Positions 10,197 through 22,300 of a DNA stretch of 64,000 nucleotides are shown here, in pieces (position 1 is the stretch's first letter; each line of letters starts with the position of its first letter). The translations under genes and the position numbers were made by a program. Origin of the DNA: Euptelea pleiosperma (lineage: Eukaryota > Streptophyta > Magnoliopsida > Ranunculales > Eupteleaceae); assembly GCA_035048495.1 (NCBI GenBank), contig CM068545.1, positions 37,772,225-37,836,224 on the forward strand, written 5' to 3'. The notes beneath the pieces are model-generated. The model saw only the letters and a program-made list of their open reading frames with translations. It did not search any database and was not told where the DNA came from.

Positions 10197-11119
10197 TGAA
10201 ATATTATTTCGTTCTCTTTTACTCAGAATACCTAGAAGGGGGGTTGATTAGGTATTAAAAATTACTTTAACCTAAATAATTTTACTAGTCTTGTAGGGTG
10301 ATGAACTCGCATGTCATAATGAAACAGTTGATTGATAAATGAAATATTATCTCAATCGACTTGAATCAAATATATCATCGTGATATATTCTCTTCTTTGT
10401 CGTTTGGGTTAGTCAAAACAATTAGCGGAACAAACAATCAAACAATCCACAAGACAAAACGTTTTTACATGGAAACCTTAGCCAAGGAAAAAGCACGGGA
10501 CCACGTCCAAATAGAAAGTATCACTAACTGGAAAGTTCTGGGTTACAGAAGTTACCTACGTAGCACCGTTGCAAATGCAGCTTCCAACCTTAGCGAATGC
10601 CCATTACTGGTGAGTCCACGTCCTCTGGCTCCATACTACGAATCCACACACGCCTTTCCAATCATGAAGCCTTTACCGCTTGTTTAGTTTGGTGCAACCC
10701 AAACCTACATTCAATCAGTACATCCCGATCTTAATTCTCACATGATAGTCTCTACTGAAGGTGAAGGATTCAGTACACCCTGAACCCTACAGTTGCTCAA
10801 GAGTGTTGAGTCACATTAGTACTCTCTGACTACTAGGTTAAGGTTCTAAATGGAAAACCTAGGCAGAGTAAGGATCAAGCTCTCAACTTTGATCTCCGGA
10901 AGAGAAAAACCTCATAAGATAAATATTGAAGGCTAGGGCTTTTTCTCTTCAAAACAATGACTATTCTTAATATAGAAAGCTAACTCTTTTCTCTCTTGTT
11001 GTGTAATTTTTTTAACTCAAGAGTGCTATATTTTAAGAATATGGAACCCCAAGGTCGTGCAAGTAGTGGGTCATGGGACCACAAAAATTAGATCTGAAAT
11101 TTTACAATTTCTGCGAAGT

Positions 11120-11313
11120 CCAATCGATTGTACTATTTATCTAATCGATTGTACTATACAAATGGGTTTTTGTTCGTGAAGGCAATCGATTGTACATGTG
11201 TCCAATCGATTGTATACTATAGAAGTTGTCCCGAATGGTTCAATCAATTGTAGAGTAAACTCCAATCGATTGTACTCGGGGAAGGTTTTATCCCATATAA
11301 TCCAATCGATTGG
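11120..11313. promoter_or_regulatory. Palindrome cluster in the element A LTR
   Basis: Eight copies of CAATCGATTG or one-base variants lie in about 195 bp, most followed by TAC rather than GGAC as in element 1. Clusters in this and the other LTRs occupy the equivalent U3 position. Confidence 0.75.
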
Positions 11314-11331
11314 ACTTCCCTTAGTCAATAT

Positions 11332-12838
11332 TGAAAAGTATTAGTTGTCAATCCTAGGAATACTTAGTTCTTCGGAAATATATATCGCTGTGTCATAAAT
11401 CTGCTGAAGACTGAAGCGTCAAAGATCAAGTGGACTTCGACAAAACAAATCAAAGAAGAATTAAAGCTGAAGAAAATCAACTCAAGTGGTCAAGATCAAC
11501 TGAAGACAAAGTCAAGCTCAAGCATGAAGATTTAAAATATCAGAGTCGTTTCACTCAACGAAAGTTCAACTATAAAGAATCTCATGTTGTGGTTACTTAC
11601 GTAAATCTAAGGGTACACCGCGCGCTACCAGCGGATCAAGATTTACCCTAGATGGTTCAGTGATAATTAGGTATCATGTGCATGTGAAAAAGAGAAATTC
11701 TTAAAAAGATTAGGATTGTTCGGTGTTGGACTAAGAGGTCCGACCGACTGACCTTTTTGATCGGGCGACCGGATGTCCGGTCGACCTGCCAAATAGGTGC
11801 GGTCGACCTAAACTCTCGGGTTCGAGATAATTTAGTATTTACCTGAGCGGGGGACCGACTAAAATGTTTGGTCGATCGTCCAAATAGTGCGGTCAACCCC
11901 GCCCCTTTTGGATCTCGTTTTGACTCAATTTCTTCTGCGAATTTAAGTGCATTTTGGCCCTTCAAACGGCTATATTCGGTTCGGTTCTATTGATGGGAGA
12001 CTTGCTTATAAATAAGAGTTATCTCCCCTCATAAGAATTAACCCAATCAAGAGATCTCTAATTTTACATTCTTTGATTATTATTCTTTGAGTCCAGAGAT
12101 CTGGAATTAGTAAGAGCTTCACCAGAGCAAAGCTGTGTATTGATTGTGAAGGCTCTAAGTGTTTGGAAGAGACTATTAGATATTATTATTCTGCAAGCAT
12201 CTTCTTCCAAGAAGAGGGTTACTCTTGGCAGAGTGTCTCTTAGGCGAATTCTTCTCCAAAAGATTTTCCATTTGATCGTATTCATCAAAAGGTAAGTGTT
12301 TCTATGATCAAATATATTTTTGATAGAATTCAAAATTTATGAACACTGAATATTTTGTGATTGGTGGATGAGTGATGACTCATCTAACTGAGTTGAGGAT
12401 TGTAGATCCATGAGAAAAGAATTTCTCTAAATTGACTACTGGCCTAAGTTGACTCTCTAGGTGAGCGAGAAGTAATTCTTGTTAGATTAAAACTAAGTGA
12501 TATCTTAGTTAGTGGATTACTTATTTCAATTGAATATGTTATAATGCATGATTGAGATAATATAATATTACTCATGTTGAGTATTGGATAGTGGACGTAG
12601 ATGTGGAGTCGCCGAACTACTATAAATTTGAGTCTCGTGTAATTATGAATGTTTGCATACTATATCTTAGATTTTCCCATATCTATATTCTTTGGATGAT
12701 TTATATTTTAATTGCTTGATCATTTTCCGCCTTGTGTGATCATTAATTTTTAAATCCATATAAAATTTACAGAGGAATTAAAAATTATCTTATTCACCCC
12801 CCTCTCGGACTTAACGTGGTAATTAAAAGGGAATTTCA
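11332..12838 (+). mobile_element. Solo LTR of an unrelated family
   Basis: The 1507-bp insertion starts TGAAAAG and ends TTTCA, and is flanked by perfect 5-bp direct repeats aatat (11327-11331 and 12839-12843). It has a TATA-like ttataaataag at about 12006 and the end motif cacccccctctcgg seen at Copia LTR ends. It contains GGTCGACC/GGTCGGTC-type motifs near 11740-11900, and no internal coding domain. It splits the LTR of element A. The family is not recognised. Confidence 0.8.
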
Positions 12839-13180
12839 AATATTTTTGCTTCTTTGAGCACAAATTTTGACTTGAGTTAGTCATTTGACTTAGTTCAACC
12901 CTTTGCAAGATTTTAATCACATATTCCTATGGTCACTAAGTCACTTACCTTCCTATGTGAGCGGACACAATCTTCAACAGGCAAATAACAGTTACTTAGA
13001 TGACTCAAGTCGTCAACCGCCTAATTCTTGCAATCTTCGTCTTTTAGTCTTCACGTAGTCGGCAAAGAATGTATACAACGGCATCGTCAAAGATACACTA
13101 GTACTTGTAGGAATGGTTAAAAGAATATTTATATCACACGGAATCTTTGTCAAAATTAAAATAAAAAATTATTCTTTACA

Positions 13181-14253
13181 ATCTACACATTTTACTCAAA
13201 GAAAATATATAATGATTGAAGCCATAAAATGGACAAATAATTTCTTATAGTGAAGAAATTTATTTGTTCAACTTGAAATCAATGTATAGATTCTTAGTAA
13301 AATTAAAATTTTAATTATTTATTACCTTGAATTCATTTAACTCTCGGAGAGACAAGCATTGTGTGAATCCTAATTTAATAGAAATACACACGATCTAGTT
13401 CTCACTTTGACATTAAAAATATAACTCAATGAATTTTTTATTAAACGTTAATAACCGATTGCAAGAAGAATAAAGACAGACAACAAAATTAAGATTAACT
13501 ACTTTTTCATGGAGCGGATCCCTTTCCTTGATGGGAAGAATCTCAAGTTATGTACCATAGTTGTATAAGAGGAAAAAAAAACTAGAACTTTAACTTGCAT
13601 ATATGAAACTTGCACAATATAATCTAAAGAACTTGATTAAATTAATTAAAAAGAGAAGTGCACTTATATTGAGACACTACATTTAAATACAAGTTTATCT
13701 CGAATGGACGAATTGCTAGAAAAATAATGGATGAGATAAATCTTGTGAGTATCGGCTCCTGTCTGAAGTTGTAATGAAATTTACAAAGTCATGAACCAAG
13801 CAAGCAAACCAAAAATGAAGATACAAAAATGTCCAGAGAAGGAGTCAAGAAGATTGTCCAAATTTAGAGTCACCCACAACATATCTATTGAATGCCCTTT
13901 TATAGGTTGGGATGTGCAACCTTATTTTCACCTTTAGTAAATTACGACTTTCTTTTCTTAAAAATTATTTTTCAAGATGGAAATAATTGTATAAATTATT
14001 CTTTTTCTTTTTCTAATGGAATCAATAATTAAATTATTCTTTTGAAACTTCCTTTTGAAAAGCAATAAAATATTCTTTTATTTTACAAAAAAAAAATTCT
14101 TTTGATAAGATATTTCTTTCTTAAACATTCCAAAATCGATCACATCATTCTTCTTTCAACAATGCCAATACATGTCAACAATGTTTTTGAGTTTCTAAAA
14201 ATCAGAATTTTTTATTTTTTTAAATTTCAAAAATGAAAACCACTATTTCATTC
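13181..14253. other. AT-rich intergenic DNA
   Basis: No ORF, RNA gene or clear repeat boundary is seen beyond the LTR end at 13180. Purine- and T-rich runs are frequent. Confidence 0.5.
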
Positions 14254-14699
14254 TTGGAAAGCCATCATCATGCCTTTTATAATCTGGACCATTCATTTTG
14301 TTGTAATCTAGACCACCTTGTTCCATACTTAGCCCACCAACATGGCTTACTGCATTAGTCCATCAATATGGCCCAATAACCACTTTTTCTAATGCCATAT
14401 ATATCAATCCTTGCTTTGATTGATGGCCCATCTTTTAGAGATTATCATCATTTTGGCCCAACAATGTGGCCCATATTTTGGAAAGCCATCCTCATGCTTT
14501 TTATAATCTGGACCGTTCATTTTGTTGTAATCTAGACCACCTTGTTCCATACTTAGCCCACCAACATGGCATACTGCATTAGTCCATCAATATGGCCCAA
14601 TAACCACTTTTTCTAATGCCATATATATCAATCCTTGCTTTGATTGATGACCCATCTTTTAGAGATTATCATCGTTTTGGCCCAACAATGTGGCCCACA
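14254..14699 (+). repeat. 224-bp tandem duplication (two copies)
   Basis: The block beginning ttggaaagccatc at 14254 recurs at 14478 with a constant offset of 224 bp and only a few differences. It runs through agattatcatc(a/g)ttttggcccaac to the end of copy two near 14699. GGCCCA-type motifs recur inside each unit. No coding function is seen. Confidence 0.9.
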
Positions 14700-16947
14700 A
14701 ACTTTGCTTGCAATGCCTTTGTCCTATAGCCCATCGACGTGGCTTATGTTTTGGTCCGACATTGTAGTCCATTTTTACGGTCTACACTTTTGCTTGGATT
14801 TGGGCTCTTGTGCATGGGCTTTGAATTTGATTACCTAATAAGACAAAACAAATTACAAGATAATTAATAAAAACTCATTAAATATTACTAAAATAAGCAT
14901 TGTAAGTATGAATGATCCAAAATACTCTCATGTTTATGGAACTCTCTTCAATGGGCGATTAATCACGGAAAATATGACACTTCTCTAAGAAAATAGGGAA
15001 AACGCATAAAATGATGACTTGTCATAGGATACAAGATCAAAAGATTTGAAATCACTAATTAGGCTGATTGTTAGTTTGTAGGTCCACCTAGGAATTGGCC
15101 AAACATCCATTAGATCAGCATATTTTAAAAATGTGTCACGTGACTCATATTGTGGGCAGTCGGGACTTCCTTGACCGTCCTTTGTCAGGCAAGTTTTACT
15201 CCATGGGTGGTGGTGGGATGGACCTTTTGGCTCTCCAGAGGTGCATGGTGGCAAATGTGACAAATTATCAATTTTTAGACATTATTGAGTTGTATTTACC
15301 AAAGAGACTTAACGCTTAATAAGAGCAAATATGACAAAATGTCCATTTTTATATTTCAACAATTTTTTTTCAGATAGTTTTACCAAATAGTTTTTCTAGA
15401 CCTCATAGTCAGAACTTAAAGAGTTCAGATCTTATATATATTCAGCACTTTAAGATATTAGCCCTTAAAATAAGTTTGACCAAATGCTACCTTAATTAGC
15501 ATATCTGATGCACAGCAGTCGAGCATGCTTAGAGACCGACCAACCAACTGACCTTTAAATTGGTAGAGATCAATCGACCCACTTAGAGCAATTGTTCTAT
15601 TTTCGAAAAGCTTTGTCTAATCAATCGACTGGACAAAAAACTAGTTGACTTCCAATGGTAAAAAATAAGATCATTGGACAAGCTCTCTCAACTTATAAAA
15701 TTAGAGGAGTTTGTCTAAAATTGTTAGACTCTTGATTGCAGAGTAATATCTTCATTAAAGAGAAGCTTTAAGAGACTTTAATCAAACCCTATCCTCCTTT
15801 ATATACTTGCCAATAAAATCCCCTTGAAGGAGGACATTTGGCTTGTGAGCACATAATAATATCTTTGCTCAAGCCCCACCAAGTATCTTCCAGTGGAGCT
15901 TATTTGCCCTAAAATTGAATATGAACTCGAAGAAACATCTCAAGGAGCTTAATCACCTCTTTCCATTGGCATATCTTCAAGAGAGGTTAGTTCATTGTTA
16001 GGATAAAATGAGGTCAACCTTAAAAATTACGATAGTCAAAGGGTGGTCAAAGCGTTAAGGACAATAATGAGTAGGGAGGGTATTTTTGGGTATCTGGACT
16101 AAACAATAGGTGCCATAATGTGTAACATGGCCAGTTTATACAGTTTAATGGGTCAAAGTCAACATGGGGTACACAAATCTCAAGAAAAAGTCAACAATCT
16201 GAAGTATCTAAAGCCATACGATTGTGTAGAATAAAAAAAACACAATCGAATGGTCTCCCATTCAGTTTTCATGACACAAATTTCGAGAAAATGAAAATAA
16301 AAAAAAAAGGTTTTTTTTTTTTTTTTTTACAATTTCAACAAAAGCAGCAACATTTGAGAGAAACTAAGGCCATAATTAAGTGCCACGGGTATTTACGTAA
16401 AAAAAAGACTTGAAATCGGCCTTTCACTTTATAATCGTGGAGATTGTTTATATGATTATCACACATGTATATGTACTTACTTAGTAAAAAATAAATAAAT
16501 AAATAAAAGAAAATTCAAAGCTCACGACCATGATTTTAAAAACGACCGTTTAAACGGTATCGGCCCAAGCTTGTTTCTTTAAAACCCGTTTTATGAAATT
16601 TGAATTTCAGCACCATTTTTTCCTTTAAAATCCGTTAAATTCTATTTTTCCCATTTTTGCCCCTGGCCGTTACAATCCGTTTTAACGGTAACGCCTGCAG
16701 CGCATTATAACGTTAAAACGGCATCCTTTGAACCTTGCTTATAACCACTAATAGAAAGAATAACAGCAAAGACCGACCCACAAGAAAATAAAGTAAGCAT
16801 GTTGAGAGAACAAAGCCAAAGATTTTAGGCTCTTTTTCCCTTCTATGTTTTTTAAATTTTTAAATTTTTAAATTTTTAAAGAATTCTTTTATCGGTTCTG
16901 ATGCCCCCTTTGAGTAGGTTTCCTACACTCCAAGAAATCTGATATGG
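14700..16947. other. Intergenic DNA with dispersed repeat fragments upstream of the WDR26-like gene
   Basis: No gene is seen. The segment 15050-15180 is related in reverse orientation to 47640-47720 (shared ggtggacctaca, tttggccaat and cacgtg). The 15490-16010 part looks like old LTR-like sequence, with GACCGACC-type motifs and a TATA-like tttatatac, but has no boundaries I can define. The 16530-16740 part is rich in AACGG/CCGTT motifs and is related, inverted, to about 44390-44470. An A+T octamer repeat (tttttaaa, about four units) occupies about 16849-16881. Confidence 0.5.
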
Positions 16948-18553
16948 GTGTCCAAGTGGAACACCCTTTCCTTTCCTTATTTCCTTGGTTATTTCCACAA
17001 CACACACAAACTCATTTACCCCCCCACCCCCCCGCCCACCTTGTCTTCCTCACCATCACATGGGCATAAAAAATTACCACCCACCTACTTGTTGGCTCTG
17101 TGTTTTTCCTCTCTGACTCTTCATTTCTCATCTTTTTTCTTTTTTTTACTGTCATCGTAAAACAAACCCACTCAACTGATTATTAATATTAATATTAATG
17201 TGCAGAGCATAGACAAAGAAGAGGAAGAGAAGCCTTTTTTTGAGGGTTTTGGTCTCTTTTTTTCTTTTTTTTCCTTTTGGTTTATATGGAATCGATTTTC
17301 TCTTCTCAGATGGATTTCTTTACTGGGTTTCAGCCCTTTTAACCTGAATCGGTTCCTACAGCCGAATCGCTTGTAGGGATATTTTGGTTTTGTGGCGTTT
17401 TGGCTGGGGTTCGATCTGAGGTGTGTTTTGTTTGTCAGATTCTGCTGCGGACTGATCCTACTCTCTGTTGCTGTTGTTCTGCGATTGTTTTTTTGTTGCT
17501 GTTTTTTGGAGGGGTTCTTCATCTCTCAATTGTTTCTGATGGGGGTTTATTTGATTCTTGTTCTTATCTCTGTAATCAGAAAGAATTTTTTGTTTTGAAG
17601 TTAAGGACCTGTTTGGATTGTCATTTTTATTGAGAAGATCTGTTTTTGATTAAAAAAAAAAAAAGAAGCTCTCAATAATATATTTTTTTCATTGGGTGCA
17701 GAAATGGTAATCCAAAATAGCTCCTAAATAATAATATTGTGTTTCCCGGGGATTGTATTTTGAAGTTATGGTCATTAAGACAACAAGTTCTGCTCTAATT
17801 CCTCATATTTTATGTAGATACGAATCAGTAGCTCATGTATGACTTTTTATTTATAGGATGTCGGCACTTTTTTATGAACTTGGTACCGTCTTTGTTAAAT
17901 TCTTGTAATTATGTTTACATCACTGAAACTGCATATTGTGTGACATTTTTGTTAGGAGCCATAAAAATATTATGGAAATGATACCGTCTTTTACGGGCAT
18001 TGTCCCTTCTCTTAATTTTGAGGTATTTCCATCAGTTTATGTGACTTGAATATTGGTTTGCGATATTGGGATTGCTTTAATTTCTTTTGAGAGATTTGTT
18101 CTGTTTACATTTTGCTTGACTTTATTAAGCTTTTTATTCCAAGTGAAGCTTGTTTGCTGCAAATTTATATAAATATTTCCCTTGATAGAATAGCACCCTT
18201 GGTTAGATTGTACTTTTGCTAATTGAAGCAGGTAAGTGGTTATTGATCAGCAACATAATCTTTTGATGCATTACCATTATTTATTTTTTAATTCAATCTT
18301 TCACTTTGTTATTATCATTTAACTCTTACATAACTGGAATCTTGGTGAGCTTTGTAATTTGGAATCTTTGTTCTCACTGCTTATGTTTAGTTTTCGGGGT
18401 TTATAACTTTTTTGTTGATAATTTTTATGCAGGAACATTTTCTTTTATTTGTGCTTCATTGGGAGGCATAGGAGATACAATTTATCTGCTCTTTAGCCAT
18501 AGTCCTTTACCTTCCTCTGTGTTGAATATATATGGGCTGAGCTTGGGCATTTC
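16948..18553 (+). promoter_or_regulatory. Probable promoter and 5' untranslated region of the WDR26-like gene
   Basis: A pyrimidine-rich stretch (17010-17160) with C runs and CTCT motifs is typical of plant promoters and leaders. The coding ATG lies 1.4 kb downstream, so a leader intron is likely. A strong acceptor, tttatgcag, ends at 18432, and a perfect donor, CAG/gtaagt, lies at 18231/18232. The first noncoding exon and start site cannot be fixed. ORFs in this stretch are low-complexity translations. Confidence 0.45.
18532..18540 (+). promoter_or_regulatory. Minimal upstream ORF (ATG GGC TGA)
   Basis: A two-codon upstream ORF ends 13 bases before the main ATG, inside the proximal 5' untranslated exon. 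Such a short uORF could lower or gate translation of the main frame. This is an inference. Confidence 0.45.
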
Positions 18554-19351
18554 ATGGGAGGTGTAGAGGATGATGAACCACCCTCGAAACGCATAAAAGT
18601 GCCCTCTGGAAAATTGAGGAGTCTCTCTAACAACTCATCCCTTACAGAAACTGTCACTGGCTCTCTGATAGCCTCAATGGCTCGGCCTCTACCTTCCAAA
18701 GGGGATGAAGAGATGGTTGGTTCCAAAGGATTAATTAAAAGAGTGGAATTTGTCAGGATCATAACCAAGGCCTTGTACTCTCTCGGTTATGAGAAGAGCG
18801 GGGCCCTTCTTGAGGAAGAGTCTGGGATACCCTTACACTCTGCCGTGGTTAATTTGTTTAGGCAGCAAGTGCTGAATGGGAATTGGGATGAAAGTGTGGC
18901 AACATTGCATAAAATTGGTGTGTTGGACGAAGCCACTCTAAAGTCAGCATCTTTCTTGATATTGGAGCAGAAGTTCTTTGAATTTCTTGACAAGGAAAAA
19001 GTCATGGATGCTTTGAAAACTCTGAGGGCCGAGATTACACCTCTTTGCATTAACAAGAGCAGAGTGCACGAGCTTTCTGCCTGCATTGTGTCTCCTTCTC
19101 AGTGTGTATTACATGGGTTTTCCAGTCAAGATATTATGAATGCAAAGTCACGGTTGAAGCTTCTGGAGAAATTGCAGAAATTTCTTCCCCCCACAGTTAT
19201 GATACCCGAAAGAAGGTTGGAACATCTAGTTGAACAAGCTCTTAATGTGCAACGCGAAGCTTGTGTGTTTCACAACTCTTTGGATAGTGCACTATCATTG
19301 TACTTGGATCATCAGTGTGGAAGAGATCAGATTCCTTCTCGAACTTTACAG
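18554..19351 (+). CDS. WDR26: WDR26-like exon 1 (LisH and CTLH domains)
   Basis: 266 codons from ATG to RTLQ, followed by donor ag/GTTAAA at 19352. The frame reads on for seven codons into the intron before a stop, so reading through would give a truncated protein without WD repeats. The start is chosen because upstream frames close and the N-terminal [12 protein letters not shown] matches the family pattern. Confidence 0.93.
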
Positions 19352-22300
19352 GTTAAAACTTTTATTCAAGATTGAAGGCTCCTCAATTTTCCAGTTCTCT
19401 AATTTAATATTTTAGCCTCTTATGCCTAAAATGCTATCTTTGGTTCCTTTCTCTTCCTTGTCTTGATTCTTTGGGAACAGTGGTACTCTAGGAACTGTTT
19501 TTGGAGCCCCTCGATGATAACGATCTTACATAGGCATGTTCACCTAAATTACTGATCTTGAAAGAATCATTCTTATATCAATGCCTTGAACAGTAGGGGA
19601 CTTAATTTTCATTTGGTATCTGTAAAGCTGAGTTCTTTTTACCTGTATGAAGATTTGTAGTCATTATTCATTGGAAGTATGAGCTATGAATTCTTCCTTT
19701 GCTCATTCAATTGCAAGATTATATTCACATAATTAGATAAAACTACAAATTTATGAATTATGAGGTTTTAATTTAATGACAAAAGTAATAACTAAAAATT
19801 AGTAGTGTACAAATGTGCTTGTATTGTAAACTTGGCACCACTATTAAGTTGCACACTAGTTTAGACAATTATTGGAAGATAAAAAATAAACATTTTGATC
19901 AAGGAAATGAAATATGTAGAGCACCGTGGCATACGATGAGTATTGTTAATGAGGGTGATTCCATTACACATAAATGATAGATAAATGCACTTCAGCCTTT
20001 TCGGCTATGGTTGACATTATGGGGGATGGGAGATCAGTGGACTACGGGTACTCCAACACTCACTCTGTTAGCAAAACAAGCGACCGAAGTACGGAGGTAG
20101 AGAACGACAGCTGGAGTAGCAGGGAGTCTTCTGACATCGAATTGACTTCATCTTCACCAGGCACTGATCGGATTCACACAACAGGGGATGCGATCAATCA
20201 GTCTTCTTCAGTTTGGGCCAATTATTCCTCAGATTTGGGCTCTCCGCAGCCTCAGAAGATTACCGAGGAAGACAAGGAGGTAGAGGAAGAGGGTGAATGG
20301 TCTACGGGGGCTTACTTGAAATTCGGCACGGCTATTGGAGTATCCTATGACGGGGCGGAGGAGTTATGCAGGAGTCTCTTTAGCTGACCTGGATCGAAAG
20401 GAGTTGAAACCGGTGCTCCCACCACTATTGTATCAGAGTTGGAATTTGCTCAGGAAAACATCACCTTAAACCTCAGGGAGTCACAAGGGTCCGAGAGAGA
20501 TCCTGAGAGGGAGCCTCTGAAGAAGAGCAGAGCCAGTAATCAGAAAGGCAAAACCATCAAAGAACTGAACAAATTAATCAGCAACATCAATTATGACAGG
20601 AAGCTTCAGACAAGATGGAGCAGTAGGAAGGTCAGGGTGAATTTCTTGTCTAAATGAAGCCCAAAATTTTCTCCTGGAATGTGAGGGGTTTAGGAAGTAA
20701 GAATAGAAGGGTCTCGATCCGCAGTATGATAAGGGGATGGAAGCCGAATCTGATGGTGTTTCAGGAAACAAAGATTTCCTCTATGGAGGACAAAATTGTA
20801 GTAGAGATTTGTGGGAGAAGGGATCTTAGTTGGAAAGCCATTCGAGCTTTGGGATCATCAGGGGGGGTGTTCGTGGTTTGGAATACAGACTCTATGGTAG
20901 TCGAAGATGTCCTCCTAGGTAGTTAATTCTGTGTCCATTCTTTGCAAGTGCGTAGACGACGGGTTCAAGTGGGTTTTTTCCGGGGTGTACGACCCCAATG
21001 ATAGGCAAGCATGTGCCCTTTTCTGGGAAGAATTGGAAGGGGTGCATGGTCTTTGGAATCACCCTTGGTGCATAGGGGGTGATTTCAACGTCACTAGATT
21101 CTCCTTCAAAAAGAAAGGGAGAGACAACAACAGAATCTCTAGAGGCATGGGGGACTTTTCTGAATCGTAGACAAGAACAACCTTATGGATCTTCCTCTGG
21201 CCAGGGCGAATTTCACATGGTCAAATCATCAGGCCATTCGTACGCTCTGCAGGCTAGATAGATTCCTGATTTCCAGTGGCTGGGAGGCCCATTTTCCTGA
21301 AGTGAGTCAATCGGCTATCCCTAATCCGGTGTCGGATCATTGCCCAGTTCTCTTAGATTGTGGGGGAGTCAGGCGCAGACCCTCACCTTTCCGCTTTGAA
21401 TTGATGTGGTTGGACAAGCCATCTTTTATGAAGGAAGTGGAATCTAGGTGGAATTCCTCTCAGTTCTCAGGGAGAGCAGGGTTCATCTTTTGGAGCAAGC
21501 TCAATGAGCTTAAGAAACACCTCAAAAGTGTGGAATGTTGAGGTTTTCGGCAAAATCGACAAGAAGATGGGGGACCTGCTTCATCAAATAGCAGGGATTG
21601 ATAGGAAAGAAGAGGAAGAACCTATCTCTACAGAAGAGTTTAGAAGGATGGCAGATATGAAGAAAGATTTTACGGTTCTAACACGTAGGGAGGAGATAAG
21701 CTGGAGACAAAAATCCAGAGCGAAGTGGTTAAAAGAAGGGGATGGGAACACGAAGTTTTTCCATAGCATTGCCAATGCTAGAAGACATGTCAACACCATT
21801 TCGCATCTCAAGGTAGAAGGGGAGACGGTGGAAGAAGAGGAGAGCATCAGGAATGCTATCATCTCACTCCGCTATATTCAGAGACTTCTGGAAACAGACC
21901 AAAGGTGAATGGGCTTGAATTTGACCGGATCGAGGAGAGCCAGAGTAGTTGGTTGGAGAGACCTTTTGAGGAGGAGAAGGTTCTAGAAGTTATCAAAGCT
22001 TTGGGGGGCGACAAGGCTCCCGGGCCCGATGGGTTTCCTCTGGCCTTCTTCTCTACCTATTGGGCCATAGTGGGGAAGGACTTTATGAGGGTGGTGGAAG
22101 AATTCTATCGTGACTCTTGGCTAGATTGGGGGGCTAACACCACTTTTGTCGCCCTCATCCCGAAGGAGGGAGCTGAGTCTCTTGCGGATTTTCGGCCCGT
22201 AAGTTTGGTGGGGAGTACCTACAAAATCATCGCAAAAATGTTGGCTTGCAGAATTAGAGGGGTGTTAGGAGGCATCATTGATTCTTTCCAAGGAGCATTT

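Larger units (their letters stand above)
10197..13180 (-). repeat. 5' LTR of element A (minus strand), split by a solo LTR
   Basis: The LTR begins (plus-strand view) TGAAATATT next to the inverted primer binding site and ends TTTACA at 13180. With the insertion 11332-12843 removed its length is about 1470 bp. U5 and R lie at 10197-11060. The palindrome cluster lies at 11120-11313, in a subfamily form CCAATCGATTGTAC. The start of U3 lies at 12844-13180. The apparent ORF 10361-10687 is LTR sequence, not a gene. Confidence 0.8.

Noticed and set aside
16948..17633. ORFs in the leader region (16948-17160, 17172-17522, 17392-17633)
   Set aside because: Low-complexity CT- or T-rich frames overlapping on both strands; they lie in the likely promoter and 5' untranslated region.
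18306..18566. ORF overlapping the start of the WDR26-like gene
   Set aside because: It crosses a probable leader-intron acceptor at 18432, has no recognisable domain and is out of frame with the conserved protein.
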